Shown here: one piece after another, positions 26,016 to 35,332 of the stretch
Numbering within the stretch: position 1 is the first letter of the stretch
Layout of the letters: each line of letters begins with the position of its first letter
Origin: Bacteroides sp.
Lineage (GTDB): Bacteria > Bacteroidota > Bacteroidia > Bacteroidales > Muribaculaceae
DNA length: 50,905 bases
NCBI GenBank assembly: GCA_014802265.1
Contig: JAAVCP010000082.1
Location: 1 to 50,905 of the forward strand
Direction: 5' to 3'
The notes under the pieces: model-generated
Seen by the model: only the letters and a program-made list of their open reading frames with translations
The model's database searches: none
What the model was told of the DNA's origin: nothing
Program-made: the position numbers and the translations under genes

Positions 26016-27947
26016 ATGAAGCATAAAGTAATCGCCTCCTTATCATTTATATTGTCTGCATCGGTTGCATGTGCTCAAAATACTCTCACTAAAGAACAAC
26101 TGGACTCCATTGAGAATCAATGGGATAAGATTCTTGATGATGTAGTCGTCACTGGTACACGCACACCCAAATTGGTTACAAATTCATCTATTCTTACCAG
26201 AGTGATAAGTTCAAGTGATATCCGCAAAAGCGATGCCACCAACATCAGCGACCTATTGCAGACAGAGTTGCCGGGTATAGAATTTTCTTATTCTATGAAC
26301 CAGCAGGTTTCACTCAATATGCAAGGGTTCGGAGGGAATTCGGTGTTATTCCTCGTAGATGGTGAAAGACTTGCGGGCGAAACACTTGATAATGTTGACT
26401 ACGATCGCCTGAACCTTAACAATGCAGGTAAAATAGAGATTGTCAAGGGGGCTGCGTCGTCACTCTATGGCTCGAATGCAGTGGGAGGCGTGGTGAATAT
26501 AATCAGCCGTGAGGCATCAGAGCCGTGGACTCTGAATATCAATGGTCGTTACGGTAAGCACAATAGTCAGAGATACGGAGCTGTGTTCACAGTGAACAAG
26601 TGGAAAATCAACAGTTCCACATCGGCGCAATACTCCTCCATTGACTCATACGATATGAAAAATGAAGGTGATTACTCCAAGTATTATGGCAGCAAGACAT
26701 GGAATATAAACGAGCGGCTGACGTTCAAGCCGATTAATGCACTGAAACTCATAGCACGTGCCGGATATTTCTTCCGTGAGCGCAATTCACAGGTCAATAC
26801 CCACGACCGTTATCGTGATTTCTCAGGTGGTCTGAGAGGTGTGTACGAGTTTACTCTGGGAACCAACCTGGAGCTCAGCTACTCCTTCGACCAATATGAC
26901 AAAAGCGACTATGTGGTGTTGACCCATAAAGATGTGCGTGACTACTCTAACGTTCAAAACATCGGCAAAGCGGTGTTTAATCACACTTTCAGAGGAAAAC
27001 ATATCCTTACAGTTGGAGGAGATGTAATGCGTGATTATCTGATGTCTTATCAATTTACCGGCAATGGCAGTCACAAACAGATTACTGCTGACGGCTTCGC
27101 CCAGATTGACCTGACTTTCAACAGGCTTAATGTCATAGCCGGCGGACGTTATGATTACTTCTCCGAGTCAGACATGAAGCACTTTTCCTCACGCATAAAT
27201 ATGATGTATAATCTCGAGCGTTTCAAAATTCGTGGCAGCTATGCCGGAGGTTTCCGTGCCCCGACGCTTAAGGAGATGTATATGAACTTTGATATGGCAA
27301 GTATTTTCATGATTTACGGAAATCCTGATCTTAAACCGGAAGTCAGCAATAATTTTCAGTTATCAGGAGAATATACCAACGGACTTCTCAATGCTAACTT
27401 AGGCACTTTCTGCAATCTTGTTGAAAACAGGATGACTACTGTCTGGAATCAAGCTCTTGGAGGAATGGAATATAGTAATATCGGGCGCGTCAACATTGCA
27501 GGAGTAGATGCGAATGTGGCTTGGCGAACACAATGGGGATTGGGAACAAGGTTATCTTATGTCTTCACTCATGAGCATGTCAAGAAAGGTGAACCTTATA
27601 CGTCTTCAACACGTCCTCACACAGCAACGCTCAGGGTTGACTATTCGCACCAGTGGAACAACTATGGGCTTATGGTGGCATTGAGCGGCAGAGCACTTTC
27701 TAATGTCACGGTTGATGAATTTACTTCCCTCACATCATACGAAGAAACAGAACGAGTAAAATATCCCGGATATACCATGTGGAAACTTAATATTAGCAAT
27801 AGTGTATGGAAAGGCATAGATCTCATAATTACTATTGATAATCTTTTCAACTATGTTCCCAGATATAATTACAGCAGCACTCCGTCTACAACCGGAATAT
27901 CATTCAATGTAGGATTGTCACTAAATATAGACTCAATGTTTAAATAA
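26016..27947 (+). CDS. hmuR: TonB-dependent heme receptor HmuR
   Basis: This 643-aa protein has a signal peptide ending VACAQ, then a TonB-box-like DDVVVTGTRTPKLV. The plug domain (about 45-165) contains VDGERLAGE and IEIVKGAASSLYGSNAVGG. A 22-strand barrel follows, with the YGNPDLKPE motif characteristic of HmuR-type receptors and a terminal aromatic strand SFNVGLSLNIDSMFK. It imports heme across the outer membrane using TonB energy, receiving it from HmuY. Spacing to the next gene is 2 bp. Confidence 0.92.
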   Translation: MKHKVIASLSFILSASVACAQNTLTKEQLDSIENQWDKILDDVVVTGTRTPKLVTNSSILTRVISSSDIRKSDATNISDLLQTELPGIEFSYSMNQQVSLNMQGFGGNSVLFLVDGERLAGETLDNVDYDRLNLNNAGKIEIVKGAASSLYGSNAVGGVVNIISREASEPWTLNINGRYGKHNSQRYGAVFTVNKWKINSSTSAQYSSIDSYDMKNEGDYSKYYGSKTWNINERLTFKPINALKLIARAGYFFRERNSQVNTHDRYRDFSGGLRGVYEFTLGTNLELSYSFDQYDKSDYVVLTHKDVRDYSNVQNIGKAVFNHTFRGKHILTVGGDVMRDYLMSYQFTGNGSHKQITADGFAQIDLTFNRLNVIAGGRYDYFSESDMKHFSSRINMMYNLERFKIRGSYAGGFRAPTLKEMYMNFDMASIFMIYGNPDLKPEVSNNFQLSGEYTNGLLNANLGTFCNLVENRMTTVWNQALGGMEYSNIGRVNIAGVDANVAWRTQWGLGTRLSYVFTHEHVKKGEPYTSSTRPHTATLRVDYSHQWNNYGLMVALSGRALSNVTVDEFTSLTSYEETERVKYPGYTMWKLNISNSVWKGIDLIITIDNLFNYVPRYNYSSTPSTTGISFNVGLSLNIDSMFK

Positions 27948-27949
27948 AA

Positions 27950-30900
27950 ATGACAAAGAAAAAAATTATTTTTACATCTGTCACGGTAATAATTATTGTC
28001 GCCGCAGCTATTATCGGATGGAAAAGCCTCGCTTCCTCCACTCGTATTGCCTTTATAAACTACCAACCGATCACACTCGGAGAGATCGGAAAAGCCAACA
28101 ACAGTTCCTTTATAAAGATTGAGAATCTTGATGTAGAGAAACTGGACAAGGTATCAAATTTCGATATGATTTTTGTCAATGGAATGGGGTTGCGCATCAC
28201 CGAAGAACAACGAGACCTGCTGTCAAAGGCAGCCGAAAAAGGACTGTCCATAATTACTACAGCCGCTACAAATCCGGATAATCTAATTATATCCACAGAT
28301 TCGGTTGATACGGAATTTATCAAACAGTATCTTCAGGGGAGCGGTAGGGTGAACTACAGCAGTATGTTGAACTATGTTAGAAAGTATATAGACGGCAAAA
28401 AATTCTTCTTAGGCGACATAAAAGATCCTATTGCTTCTCCTACCGGTCTGCTCTATCATCCCGACATAAAAGATCCTGATGGAGAGGAACATTATTTTAA
28501 TTCTTTATCAGATTATAATAAATTCCTAATGGAAAATAATCTCTTGAGGAATGGAGCTACTGAAATCATTTTGACAGGGCAAATGGGAGTTCCTGATGAA
28601 TTGATAAGACAACTTGAATCAACCGGAAATATCGTTTATCCAATTTCAAATATTCAGAAAGCGATTACATCGGGAGTCGCAGATAGTATTTCCCCTTCTG
28701 CTATGATAAATATGGCACACGGAAGAATGGGTGATATAGCCGTGGAGTATTTGAAAAGGAAAAACATACCTTTGTTCGCTCCTCTTAATGTCAACCGGGA
28801 CTATGACGAATGGATAGAGGATAAGATGGGGATGAACGGAGGTTTCATGTCACAGAGTATTGTTACTCCGGAAATTGATGGAGCAATCCGACCATGGACT
28901 TTATTCGCACAATATGAAGGGAAAGACGGGGTTCCTGAAATTAAAGCTATACCTGGTAGGCTTGAAGAGTTTGTGGAGGCGGTTAATAACTATACGTCAT
29001 TAAAACGTAAGGTAAACTCGGATAAGAAAATAGCGATATTCTATTTTAAAGGACCGGGGCAGAATGCACTTGTTGCGGAAGGTATGGAAGTTGCCCCGTC
29101 ATTGTTCAACCTTTTGAACAGACTGAAGGCAGAAGGGTATAAGGTTGAAAATATGCCTTCATCGGCACAGGAACTTGAACGTCTTTTAGACTCAAACGGC
29201 AGAGTATTCGGGCAATATGCAATCGGTGCCATGGACGATTTTGTCAAGAATGCAAACCCTGAACTTATTAATAGGGATGTTTACGATCAGTGGGCAAGGA
29301 CAGCTTTAGGAGAGGAAATGATGTCGGAAATCGAGAGAGTAGACGGCAACTTCCCCGGTCAAGGACTTAAGACTGAAGACGGTCAGCTTGCCTTGGCAAG
29401 ATTGCAGTTTGGAAATGTGGTGTTGGTTCCACAGACCGCTGCCGGTATCGGAGATGATGAATTTAAAATTGTACATGGCACTGATATGGCACCTCCACAT
29501 TCCTATGTAGCCTCATATCTATGGGTTCGTAACGGCTTTGGTGCTGATGCCCTTATTCATTTCGGTGCTCATGGCTCCTTGGAGTTCACACCACGTAAAC
29601 AGGTGGCGTTAAGCAGTCGTGATTGGTCTGACAGACTGGTCGGCACAATGCCACATTTCTATGTTTATTCTACAAGCAATGTAGGTGAGGCTATGATAGC
29701 AAAGAGACGTAGCTATGCAGGCATAGTCAATTATCTCACGCCTCCTTTTATGGAAAGCAATGTCCGGGGGATTTATAAAAATCTTTCCGATGCTATTCTT
29801 TCATATAATAAGGAATTGGAATCGGATAATCCTGATCAGAGTCGTTTGGATGCCGCATCTCGCTTGGTAAAGAAATATACCGTGGAATTAGGTATTCATC
29901 GTGAGCTTCGTCTTGACAGCATACTCTCAAATCCGTATTCCGCCTCGGAAATATCCCGTGTGGAAATTTTTGCCGAGGAACTTGCCAATGAGAAGATCAC
30001 AGGTATGCTGTATGTCATGGGCATCCCATACGGTAGCGACAAACTGACATCTACTGTATATGCCATGACTGTAGATCCGATTGCATATAGTCTTTATTCC
30101 CTTGATAAACTAAGAGGAAAAGTAACCGGAGATAAATCGGCAAAAGGTGTTGCCTTCACCACTAAATATTTGATTCCCGCTCGTAATCTGGTTAAAAAGT
30201 TACTTTCAGAAAAAAGACCAGTCACTGAAAGGGAGATATGTGAGATAGCCGGTATATCTGAGAAGGAATTTAATGAAGCGAAGCAAATCATGGAAGATAT
30301 CAACGGATCAAAAGATTTGTTTTCAAGGATGATGGTTATGGGATCTTCCATGTCTGTGTCTGCTCCAACTGCGAAGTTGTCTGAGCGGAAGGAATCATCA
30401 ACCTCAAAGATGAAGAAAATGATGAATGCTACAGGCATGTCACCTGAAAAGGCTCTTGAAATGGCAAAGAAGATGGGGGCGGATTCTGCGGCGATAGCTA
30501 AGATGGGGGCTGCAATGAAAAATAAAGGCTCAAAAGCCGATTCAGGTAAGCATTCACGTTCAGCTATGATGTCAACTCCTCAACATTCAAAGAATGAAAT
30601 CGAAAAAGCCTCTGCTATAATGGAGATAGCACAGGCTATTACCAATGTGTATACCTATACTGAATCATTGAGAGAAAGCCCTGAGAAGGAATTGTCGTCA
30701 ATTATCAATGCATTGAACGGTGGATTTATTTCACCGACTTCAGGTGGTGACCCTGTTCTTAACCCACTCATCCTCCCAACTGGACGTAATATGTTTGCCG
30801 TAAACGCTGAGGAAACACCTTCAGTTGTGGCATGGGAAAAAGGTAAGGAATTGGCAGACAATACCATTAAAATGTATCGCGAAGCACATAATGATTCACT

Positions 30901-32266
30901 TCCACGAAAAGTCAGCTATACACTCTGGAGTAGTGAGTTTATTGAGACGGAAGGCGCCACGATAGCACAAGTGCTTTATATGCTTGGCGTGGAACCTGTC
31001 CGGGATCCATTCGGGCGGGTGACGGATTTGCGCCTTATTCCATCGGAGGAACTCGGTCGACCGCGAATTGATGTGGTTGTGCAGACCTCAGGGCAGCTTC
31101 GGGATCTTGCGGCATCAAGATTATTCCTGATCACACGTGCGGTGGAGATGGCATCTCAATCAAAAGATGACATACATCCGAATTATGTTGCAGAGGGTGT
31201 AATGGAGTCGGAACGTCATCTTGTTGATAAAGGCGTTTCGCCGAAGGAAGCCAGGGAAATGTCTACTTCTCGGGTGTTTGGCGGCATTAATGGGAATTAT
31301 GGGAGTGGAATCCAGGAGATGGTGGAGGCAGGAGACAGATGGAATGATGAAAGTCAGATAGCGGAAACATATATTCATAATATGGGGGCGTCATACGGCT
31401 CGGAAAAGGATTGGGAAAAGATGCGTGATTTTGCTTTTGAAGCCGCTTTGACACGCACTGATGTTGTGGTTCAACCACGACAGAGCAATACCTGGGGAGC
31501 CCTCAGCCTTGACCATGTATATGAATTTATGGGCGGAATGAATCTTGCTGTAAGGAATATCACCGGTAAAGATCCAGATGCGTACCTTGCCGATTATCGC
31601 AATCGAAACAGGGCAAGAATGCAGGAGGTGAAGGAAGCGGTAGGTGTTGAAAGCCGTACCACTATTTTGAATCCCGCCTACATTTCCGAGAAGATGAAAG
31701 GGGGAGCCGGAGATGCCTCCGGTATTGCTGATGTCATCCGCAACACTTATGGATGGAATGTCATGAAACCGGATGCCATAGACAATGAGTTGTGGGATGA
31801 TATATACGACACTTATGTGAATGACAAATATGATCTTGGCACCAAGAATTATTTCAAATCTGTCAATCCCTATGCTCTTGAGGAGATGACGGCAGTGATG
31901 CTTGAGACTATACGTAAAGGTATGTGGAAAGCTTCCGACGAACAGATATCTACGCTCGCTCAACTTCATACGGAGATAGTGGATGAATATAAGCCGTCTT
32001 GTTCCGGATTTGTATGTAATAATTCAAAACTGCGTGAATTTATTTCATCAAAAGTTGATGCATCGTCTGCGTCAGCCTATAATAAGTCGATAGGGGAGAT
32101 TCGATCTGAAAATGTCAGTGATGACGGCATGGTGATGCAGAAAGATGAGCTTGACACCATAAAGCAATCAAAAAATATAATTAATGGTGGATTAGCTGTC
32201 GGTTTAGTAGTGGTATGTCTGCTCATTGTGTTTATAATCATTAAGCGCAGGCGTAAGGAAGAGTAA
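27950..32266 (+). CDS. hmuS: HmuS, CobN-like chelatase (membrane-anchored)
   Basis: This 1438-aa protein has an N-terminal TM anchor (about 5-25) and a C-terminal one (about 1408-1430, followed by KRRRKEE). The body is homologous to the large subunit of cobaltochelatase/Mg-chelatase: IHFGAHGSLEFTPRKQVALS, VVVQTSGQLRDLAASRLF, RVFGGINGNYGSGI and the WGALSLDHVYEFMGGMN block. HmuS proteins are thought to take the metal out of porphyrins rather than insert it. Between about 795 and 885 it carries a Met-, Lys- and Ser-rich insertion (KMKKMMNATGMSPEKALEMA) that looks disordered and may be lineage-specific. Confidence 0.9.
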   Translation: MTKKKIIFTSVTVIIIVAAAIIGWKSLASSTRIAFINYQPITLGEIGKANNSSFIKIENLDVEKLDKVSNFDMIFVNGMGLRITEEQRDLLSKAAEKGLSIITTAATNPDNLIISTDSVDTEFIKQYLQGSGRVNYSSMLNYVRKYIDGKKFFLGDIKDPIASPTGLLYHPDIKDPDGEEHYFNSLSDYNKFLMENNLLRNGATEIILTGQMGVPDELIRQLESTGNIVYPISNIQKAITSGVADSISPSAMINMAHGRMGDIAVEYLKRKNIPLFAPLNVNRDYDEWIEDKMGMNGGFMSQSIVTPEIDGAIRPWTLFAQYEGKDGVPEIKAIPGRLEEFVEAVNNYTSLKRKVNSDKKIAIFYFKGPGQNALVAEGMEVAPSLFNLLNRLKAEGYKVENMPSSAQELERLLDSNGRVFGQYAIGAMDDFVKNANPELINRDVYDQWARTALGEEMMSEIERVDGNFPGQGLKTEDGQLALARLQFGNVVLVPQTAAGIGDDEFKIVHGTDMAPPHSYVASYLWVRNGFGADALIHFGAHGSLEFTPRKQVALSSRDWSDRLVGTMPHFYVYSTSNVGEAMIAKRRSYAGIVNYLTPPFMESNVRGIYKNLSDAILSYNKELESDNPDQSRLDAASRLVKKYTVELGIHRELRLDSILSNPYSASEISRVEIFAEELANEKITGMLYVMGIPYGSDKLTSTVYAMTVDPIAYSLYSLDKLRGKVTGDKSAKGVAFTTKYLIPARNLVKKLLSEKRPVTEREICEIAGISEKEFNEAKQIMEDINGSKDLFSRMMVMGSSMSVSAPTAKLSERKESSTSKMKKMMNATGMSPEKALEMAKKMGADSAAIAKMGAAMKNKGSKADSGKHSRSAMMSTPQHSKNEIEKASAIMEIAQAITNVYTYTESLRESPEKELSSIINALNGGFISPTSGGDPVLNPLILPTGRNMFAVNAEETPSVVAWEKGKELADNTIKMYREAHNDSLPRKVSYTLWSSEFIETEGATIAQVLYMLGVEPVRDPFGRVTDLRLIPSEELGRPRIDVVVQTSGQLRDLAASRLFLITRAVEMASQSKDDIHPNYVAEGVMESERHLVDKGVSPKEAREMSTSRVFGGINGNYGSGIQEMVEAGDRWNDESQIAETYIHNMGASYGSEKDWEKMRDFAFEAALTRTDVVVQPRQSNTWGALSLDHVYEFMGGMNLAVRNITGKDPDAYLADYRNRNRARMQEVKEAVGVESRTTILNPAYISEKMKGGAGDASGIADVIRNTYGWNVMKPDAIDNELWDDIYDTYVNDKYDLGTKNYFKSVNPYALEEMTAVMLETIRKGMWKASDEQISTLAQLHTEIVDEYKPSCSGFVCNNSKLREFISSKVDASSASAYNKSIGEIRSENVSDDGMVMQKDELDTIKQSKNIINGGLAVGLVVVCLLIVFIIIKRRRKEE

Positions 32267-32268
32267 TA

Positions 32269-32943
32269 ATGGAGACTGTAATAATCCTCATGATGCTTTT
32301 GGTCAGTTTGAGCTTTATGCTCAAACTGACATTTATGCGACCCTGGCAAATGGTTCTGGAAGCTGCCCTTGTGGCTTTGTTGATTGTGTTTTCAATAGAT
32401 ATCGCCGTCCTTCAATCCAAGACTCAGATTGAGGAATGGATACAGACTCCCGAACTTATGCTAAATGTCGCTGTGATTATGACAATAGATGTTGCTTTGC
32501 AGATAGCTTTCTGCATATCCATGGTTGGTAATAACATAGGGTTGAGAGAAAAGATCTTGAGAAATATCCTTTTGTTTATTCCCGGACTCCTTATTTTCCC
32601 TGTGGCATTTTATCTGTTGGTATCCATGATATTTTTCTTCACAGGCACCGATTTTTATACTGTCGGCTATGGACTGGGGTTCTGTCTGCTCATACTGTTG
32701 CCGATAATGTCAATTGGTTTGAAATACCTGTTGCCGGATAGGTCAAGCCGTCTTGAATTGATCTTTTATCTCAACTGCATAATCGGTATGCTCGGAATCA
32801 TCGCCACTGTAAACGGACAGACAGCAACTATGGGGGTAAATGAGCTTAACCTTCCTGCATTGCTAACTATAATCGGAATTATCCTAATAGGTTATATAAT
32901 CGGATTCATTATGTATAAACGTAAAATAAATAAACAGTCATGA
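32269..32943 (+). CDS. hmuT: HmuT, integral membrane protein of the heme locus
   Basis: This 224-aa protein has six or seven hydrophobic helices (near 5-20, 32-50, 65-85, 100-125, 133-150, 165-180, 195-215) and a lysine-rich tail. No enzymatic motif is seen. Its position between hmuS and the ExbB-like gene identifies it as the hmuT component found in Bacteroidales heme loci; its biochemical role is unknown. Its stop overlaps the hmuU start by 4 bp. Confidence 0.75.
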   Translation: METVIILMMLLVSLSFMLKLTFMRPWQMVLEAALVALLIVFSIDIAVLQSKTQIEEWIQTPELMLNVAVIMTIDVALQIAFCISMVGNNIGLREKILRNILLFIPGLLIFPVAFYLLVSMIFFFTGTDFYTVGYGLGFCLLILLPIMSIGLKYLLPDRSSRLELIFYLNCIIGMLGIIATVNGQTATMGVNELNLPALLTIIGIILIGYIIGFIMYKRKINKQS

Positions 32944-33536
32944 ATGTTATTTCAAATGTCCTTTATTGGATATCGACAGGACTCCTCGTGCCTGTCATTG
33001 TGTTGCTGATCTATTTCTTCATTCGTTCCATAATCCTTATAGGAGGGTTCTATGGACAATATATGACGGAAAGAAAGACCGCTTCGATGCTCGACAGTAA
33101 GATTAAAGATCTTAATCCTTCGGAAATCATTCCGTTTCTTGAGTCTCTCCCCGCAAAAGCGGGTGAGCTTGTTATCAGGACGCTTAGAGAAATCCTCAGT
33201 GCAAAAGAAAATCATGCCCGGCAGGATATGCTCGTGTCTGAATATGAACTCGCAGCTGATAAAAATCTGGCTACTTCCAGAATCCTTACAAAAATGGGTC
33301 CTATACTGGGCTTGATGGGTACATTGATTCCGATGGGACCGGCTCTTGTGGGACTTGCCACCGGAGATATAGCATCAATGGCTTATAACATGCAGGTTGC
33401 ATTTGCCACGACAGTGGTAGGATTAGTTGTTAGTGCGATAGGCTTTCTGACGCAACAGGCTAAAGAACGGTGGATAGCACATAATCTCATGATACTTGAT
33501 TTTGTCGTAGAGTCACTTAAAGAGATAAGAAAATGA
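32940..33536 (+). CDS. hmuU: HmuU, MotA/TolQ/ExbB-family proton channel
   Basis: This 198-aa protein has an N-terminal TM segment (about 12-35), a cytoplasmic helical domain, and the conserved ExbB-type pair GPILGLMGTLIPMGPALVGL and MQVAFATTVVGLVVSAIGFL. Such proteins form pentamers that use the proton gradient to drive a partner. Here the partners are likely HmuV and the HmuS chelatase. It overlaps its neighbours by 4 bp on both sides. Confidence 0.88.
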   Translation: MNVISNVLYWISTGLLVPVIVLLIYFFIRSIILIGGFYGQYMTERKTASMLDSKIKDLNPSEIIPFLESLPAKAGELVIRTLREILSAKENHARQDMLVSEYELAADKNLATSRILTKMGPILGLMGTLIPMGPALVGLATGDIASMAYNMQVAFATTVVGLVVSAIGFLTQQAKERWIAHNLMILDFVVESLKEIRK

Positions 33537-33862
33537 GACGCAGACGTTCAATTATCCGCCGGGGAGAAGACTCCGACCCAATGAGTGTGGTAAGTAATTT
33601 ATTCGATGTGGCTATGGTGTTTGCGGTTGCTCTGATGGTTGCACTTGTCAGTAGATATAATATGACCGAAATGTTTTCTAAGGAAGACTTTACTATGGTT
33701 AAGAATCCGGGAAAGGAAAATATGGAGATAATAACAAAGGAGGGGGAGAAAATAAACCGTTATACACCTTCCGAAGAGCAAAACTCATCCGGAAATAAGG
33801 GAAAGCGTGTAGGTGTAGCTTACGAACTTGAGAACGGAGATATTATATATGTCCCGGAATGA
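33533..33862 (+). CDS. hmuV: HmuV, DUF2149 membrane protein
   Basis: This 109-aa protein has a short basic N-terminus (MRRRRSIIRRGEDSDPMSVV), one TM helix containing FDVAMVFAVALMVALVS, and a periplasmic tail with the DUF2149 features ITKEGEKINRYTPSE and VGVAYELENGDIIYVPE. The layout resembles ExbD, fitting a partner for the ExbB-like HmuU. It is the last gene of the operon. Confidence 0.85.
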   Translation: MRRRRSIIRRGEDSDPMSVVSNLFDVAMVFAVALMVALVSRYNMTEMFSKEDFTMVKNPGKENMEIITKEGEKINRYTPSEEQNSSGNKGKRVGVAYELENGDIIYVPE

Positions 33863-33869
33863 ATCTAAA

Positions 33870-33926
33870 TATCTTAGAAACTGATGCAGTCAAAGTTAGT
33901 CTTTGACTGCATCAGTTTCTAAGATA
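33870..33926. terminator. 26-bp perfect inverted repeat downstream of hmuV
   Basis: Positions 33870-33895 and 33901-33926 are exact reverse complements around the 5-nt loop TTAGT, starting TATCTTAGAAACTGATGCAG. No T tract follows on the plus strand (CCTGTGG), so it is not a classical intrinsic terminator, though such a hairpin would stabilise the hmu mRNA 3' end. Confidence 0.7.
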
Positions 33927-33972
33927 CCTGTGGAAATGTGCGCATTAGTGCCCTCACTTTACTAACCTCTCA

Positions 33973-33992
33973 AATATCTTATCTAAGATATT
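33973..33992. terminator. Short inverted repeat AATATCTTA / TAAGATATT
   Basis: A perfect 9-bp stem with a 2-nt loop, 14 bp downstream of the stop of the DUF308 remnant. It shares the TATCTTA sequence with the larger palindrome at 33870. Its role is uncertain. Confidence 0.45.
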
Positions 33993-34006
33993 CATAACGA
34001 TAAATC

Positions 34007-34392
34007 TTAGAACTGAATGTCACGATTGATTTTCCGGATTTTTGCTGAGAGGATAAGGCGATATATACCAAACATTATGAATGATATGCCTATGTAGAGC
34101 CAAACTGCTACACCACCGCCTATAGGATCTGCCATAAAGATGAGCGCAAATAGAAGAGTTATAAGAAGGATTGCAATAATCCATCCGAACCAGTCTTTTG
34201 AGTAGCCATACAGGGTACAGCTGTCACAGATGGCATTGATGGCAGCACATACAAGATCGTATACACGAATACCATAGTTATTGTGGGTAGAGGAAGACAC
34301 AGCATCCATACGCCGCATATAAGTTCAAGTAATCCTAATCCGAGAGCCCATCCCCACCCGGGAAATAGTTTGGCATTTGAGAATGCGAACAC
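34007..34392 (-). pseudogene. DUF308/HdeD-family membrane protein, frameshifted remnant
   Basis: One frame (34392 to about 34275) reads KLFPGWGWALGLGLLELICG and PLPTITMVFVYT. The next part continues in another frame as GIRVYDLVCAAINAICDS, then DWFGWIIAILLITLLFALIF and IGISFIMFGIYRLI. Together they make the second half of an HdeD-like protein (DUF308) with three or four TM helices. The switch is near 34270-34285, and the expected N-terminal half is not found upstream. The family is linked to acid stress in enteric bacteria; this copy is broken. Confidence 0.65.
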
Positions 34393-34581
34393 GCGTTAAT
34401 TAGATTCCCACGCTATCGAGTAGGATGTTTTCAAGAGTAACTTCGTTGTGTATAGTGTCTCTTTAAGGTGTAAAGATAGTCAAGAGCTGATAGGACTCCT
34501 ATCATTATCTGTTTAATCTCTATTAAATTCGGCAGCACATTTCTGTAAAGATGCTAGTCAAGGTTCTCTCCCCTTAAATAC

Positions 34582-34752
34582 TCAGCGACAATATAAATAA
34601 AGGAGTTGATGTTCCTGGTATTCCAAACGATCAGAATCAATATATGAGCACAAATTGTCATGATGAAGGACCTTGGCGATTTCTTCCTCAATTACATCTC
34701 CATTCCCATCAAATTGGAATACCTTTAGTTCCTCAATGAAGATTAACTTCAT
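34582..34752 (-). CDS. Small ORF of 56 aa, unknown
   Basis: This begins MKLIFIEELKVFQFDGNGDV and ends YLYCR. Its ATG overlaps the stop of the 39-aa ORF upstream (ATGA), a pattern of translational coupling. It is acidic with no TM segment. It lies at the 3' end of the Hsp70-GrpE gene row, so it may belong to that unit. It is not recognised, and could be a chance ORF or one half of a frameshifted gene. Confidence 0.35.
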   Translation of the reverse strand: MKLIFIEELKVFQFDGNGDVIEEEIAKVLHHDNLCSYIDSDRLEYQEHQLLYLYCR

Positions 34753-34868
34753 GAACTTAACTTACCGTCAGCATCTTTCATGCGATAGGTTTTCGCATAA
34801 GCACTTTCCTTATGCGGAAACACCACCGTGTATTTGCCGATATTCTGATTTTTCTTAAAGAGGAACAT
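34749..34868 (-). CDS. Small ORF of 39 aa, unknown
   Basis: This begins MFLFKKNQNIGKYTVVFPHK and starts 5 bp after the grpE stop. It is basic, rich in Lys and Tyr. Overlap with the following 56-aa ORF and tight spacing to grpE argue that both small ORFs are translated with the chaperone operon, but neither is recognised. Confidence 0.35.
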   Translation of the reverse strand: MFLFKKNQNIGKYTVVFPHKESAYAKTYRMKDADGKLSS

Positions 34869-34873
34869 ACACT

Positions 34874-35332
34874 TTAGTTCTTTACGATTACAACTTCCGC
34901 CCTACGGATCAGGTGCCCGTTACGAGTATATCCATCCTTTTCAATAGAGATGATTTCTCCATTTTTACGAGTGGAATCCGGTTCAGTCTCGACGGTAGTA
35001 CAGAGATCATCATCGACCATGCCGGTTTCAAATTCAATTCTTTTGACATTGAATTTTTCAAGCACCGATAATGCTTTCTTTTTCGCATTAAGCAGACGCT
35101 TAATCGCCTTAGAAGCATTTTCTTCTTGATCAAGACCACGTTCCTTGATGATTGCCTCAGACTTCTCGAAAGTGTCAATTACAGTCAGAACTTCGGAGAA
35201 AATATCATCGAGTTCCTTTTCATGGTTCTTTTCCGCCTGTTCTTTTTCATTTTGCAAGGTGACAATCTTCCGAAGGCTGTCAGCCATCTTCTCTTCAATC
35301 GTCGGTTTTATATCCGAAGTAATTGGTTTCAT
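34874..35332 (-). CDS. grpE: GrpE-like nucleotide exchange factor
   Basis: This 152-aa protein has a long N-terminal coiled coil (about 12-55), then FSEVLTVIDTFEKSEAI and the C-terminal beta domain NGEIISIEKDGYTRNGHLIR-RAEVVIV, which matches GrpE (family pattern VxxxGYxxxxRvlRpAxVxV). It would release ADP from the operon's own Hsp70. It is shorter than housekeeping GrpE (about 190 aa), lacking much of the disordered N-terminus. The start overlaps the stop of the J-like gene by 4 bp. Together with its neighbours it makes a complete dedicated chaperone set. Confidence 0.85.
   Translation of the reverse strand: MKPITSDIKPTIEEKMADSLRKIVTLQNEKEQAEKNHEKELDDIFSEVLTVIDTFEKSEAIIKERGLDQEENASKAIKRLLNAKKKALSVLEKFNVKRIEFETGMVDDDLCTTVETEPDSTRKNGEIISIEKDGYTRNGHLIRRAEVVIVKN

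Noticed and set aside
31391..31969. A 192-codon minus-strand frame inside hmuS
   Set aside because: It is fully contained opposite conserved CobN blocks and has no recognisable domain.
33870..33926. Classical Rho-independent terminator
   Set aside because: The stem is perfect but no U tract follows on either strand, so I only call it a terminator-like palindrome.
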